From Flavobacterium sp. UBA6721 (GTDB lineage: Bacteria > Bacteroidota > Bacteroidia > Flavobacteriales > Flavobacteriaceae): a DNA stretch of 54,054 nt. The position numbers were made by a program, and so were the translations under genes. The first letter of the stretch is position 1, and every line of letters starts with the position of its first letter. The stretch lies in the NCBI GenBank assembly GCA_002454195.1, contig DKIJ01000025.1, forward strand, positions 1-54,054. Reading direction: 5' to 3'. Shown one piece after another: positions 53,913 to 54,054 of this stretch. Below the pieces are notes generated by a model that had not been told where the DNA came from, did not search any database, and was given only the letters and a program-made list of their open reading frames with translations.

Positions 53913-54054
53913 CTTAAAATGAAGCTTCTACTATTATATATAGTGTAAAATCCTTTATATTCTTTATTTGTTTAAAATCTCCTTTTCTACTATGAAGTAT
54001 AGTAATGTCTGTTTGTTTTTAGTGTTCTTAGCTAAGAAACTTTCCGCTCTTTGC

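Larger units (their letters stand above)
53247..54054. other. Region after rpsT to the window end
   Basis: Besides the rpsT terminator and the transposase remnant, this AT-rich stretch holds a GC-rich near-palindromic block (53875-53912). I see no gene from about 53700 to the right edge. The region may be relic DNA around the IS remnant. Confidence 0.5.

Noticed and set aside
53700..54054. Possible start of an rRNA operon or attachment site next to the tRNA cluster at the right edge
   Set aside because: No 16S rRNA start sequence and no integrase or tRNA-end direct repeat can be seen before the window stops.

Overview
The window looks like a chromosomal segment of a Flavobacterium-type bacterium (Bacteroidota). 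The DNA is AT-rich, Shine-Dalgarno sequences are weak or absent, and many genes are preceded by the Bacteroidota -7 promoter box TAnnTTTG. The gene content agrees: an OxyR with its cysteine pair, BshC of the bacillithiol pathway, a LETM1-related protein, DUF4295 behind rpmB-rpmG, MnmD, and a ProRS of the archaeal/eukaryal type. No prophage, CRISPR array, toxin-antitoxin locus or secretion island is visible.

Layout. 1-2.9 kb: ilvE, mnmD and two tandem small paralogous proteins of unknown function. 2.9-6.7 kb: oxyR, a small membrane protein, a SulP anion transporter and a beta carbonic anhydrase, probably a bicarbonate uptake unit. 6.7-9.9 kb: a LETM1-related protein, a Cu/Zn superoxide dismutase lipoprotein, and conserved hypotheticals. 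9.9-16.4 kb: a beta-oxidation operon read leftwards (marR, fadB-type, four-helix-bundle protein, fadA, acyl-CoA dehydrogenase). A 15-bp perfect inverted repeat sits upstream of marR, and the four-helix-bundle gene is enclosed by 30-bp near-perfect inverted repeats. 16.5-20.5 kb: a response regulator next to a large membrane-bound multi-PAS histidine kinase gene broken by four frameshifts. 20.6-28.6 kb: acyl-CoA ligase, katG with an OxyR-type operator, a second carbonic anhydrase, an ABC-F ATPase and a secreted propeller-like protein. 28.9-35.6 kb: an E2 acyltransferase, exonuclease, FAH-family hydrolase, Hpt protein, CinA, rpmB-rpmG-DUF4295, ftsY and a small two-TM protein. 35.6-43.6 kb: serine hydrolase, lipoprotein plus DUF721, ndk, bshC, MFS transporter and radical SAM protein. 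44-50.8 kb: envelope genes (porin, amidase, FadL-type channel, a Trp-rich lipoprotein) and rimO. 50.9-54 kb: proS, three tRNA-Glu genes, rpsT and a decayed IS200-type transposase.

Two themes link distant genes. One is peroxide and thiol stress (OxyR, KatG, SodC, BshC). The other is fatty-acid use (FadL-type channel, acyl-CoA ligase, MarR, FadB, FadA, acyl-CoA dehydrogenase).

The least explained structure is a scattered set of degenerate 7-bp-period repeat tracts. The unit differs at each locus and the tracts tend to occur as inverted pairs (12.9/13.3 kb, 31.1/31.2 kb, 37.7/37.8 kb). One tract lies inside the radical SAM coding sequence (41.55 kb). Other items worth checking are the enclosed four-helix-bundle gene, the broken sensor kinase, a possible attenuator between rpmG and the DUF4295 gene, and a conserved-looking structured RNA element at 36.84 kb. 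All functional calls come from reading motifs and recalled family features; no database search was run.
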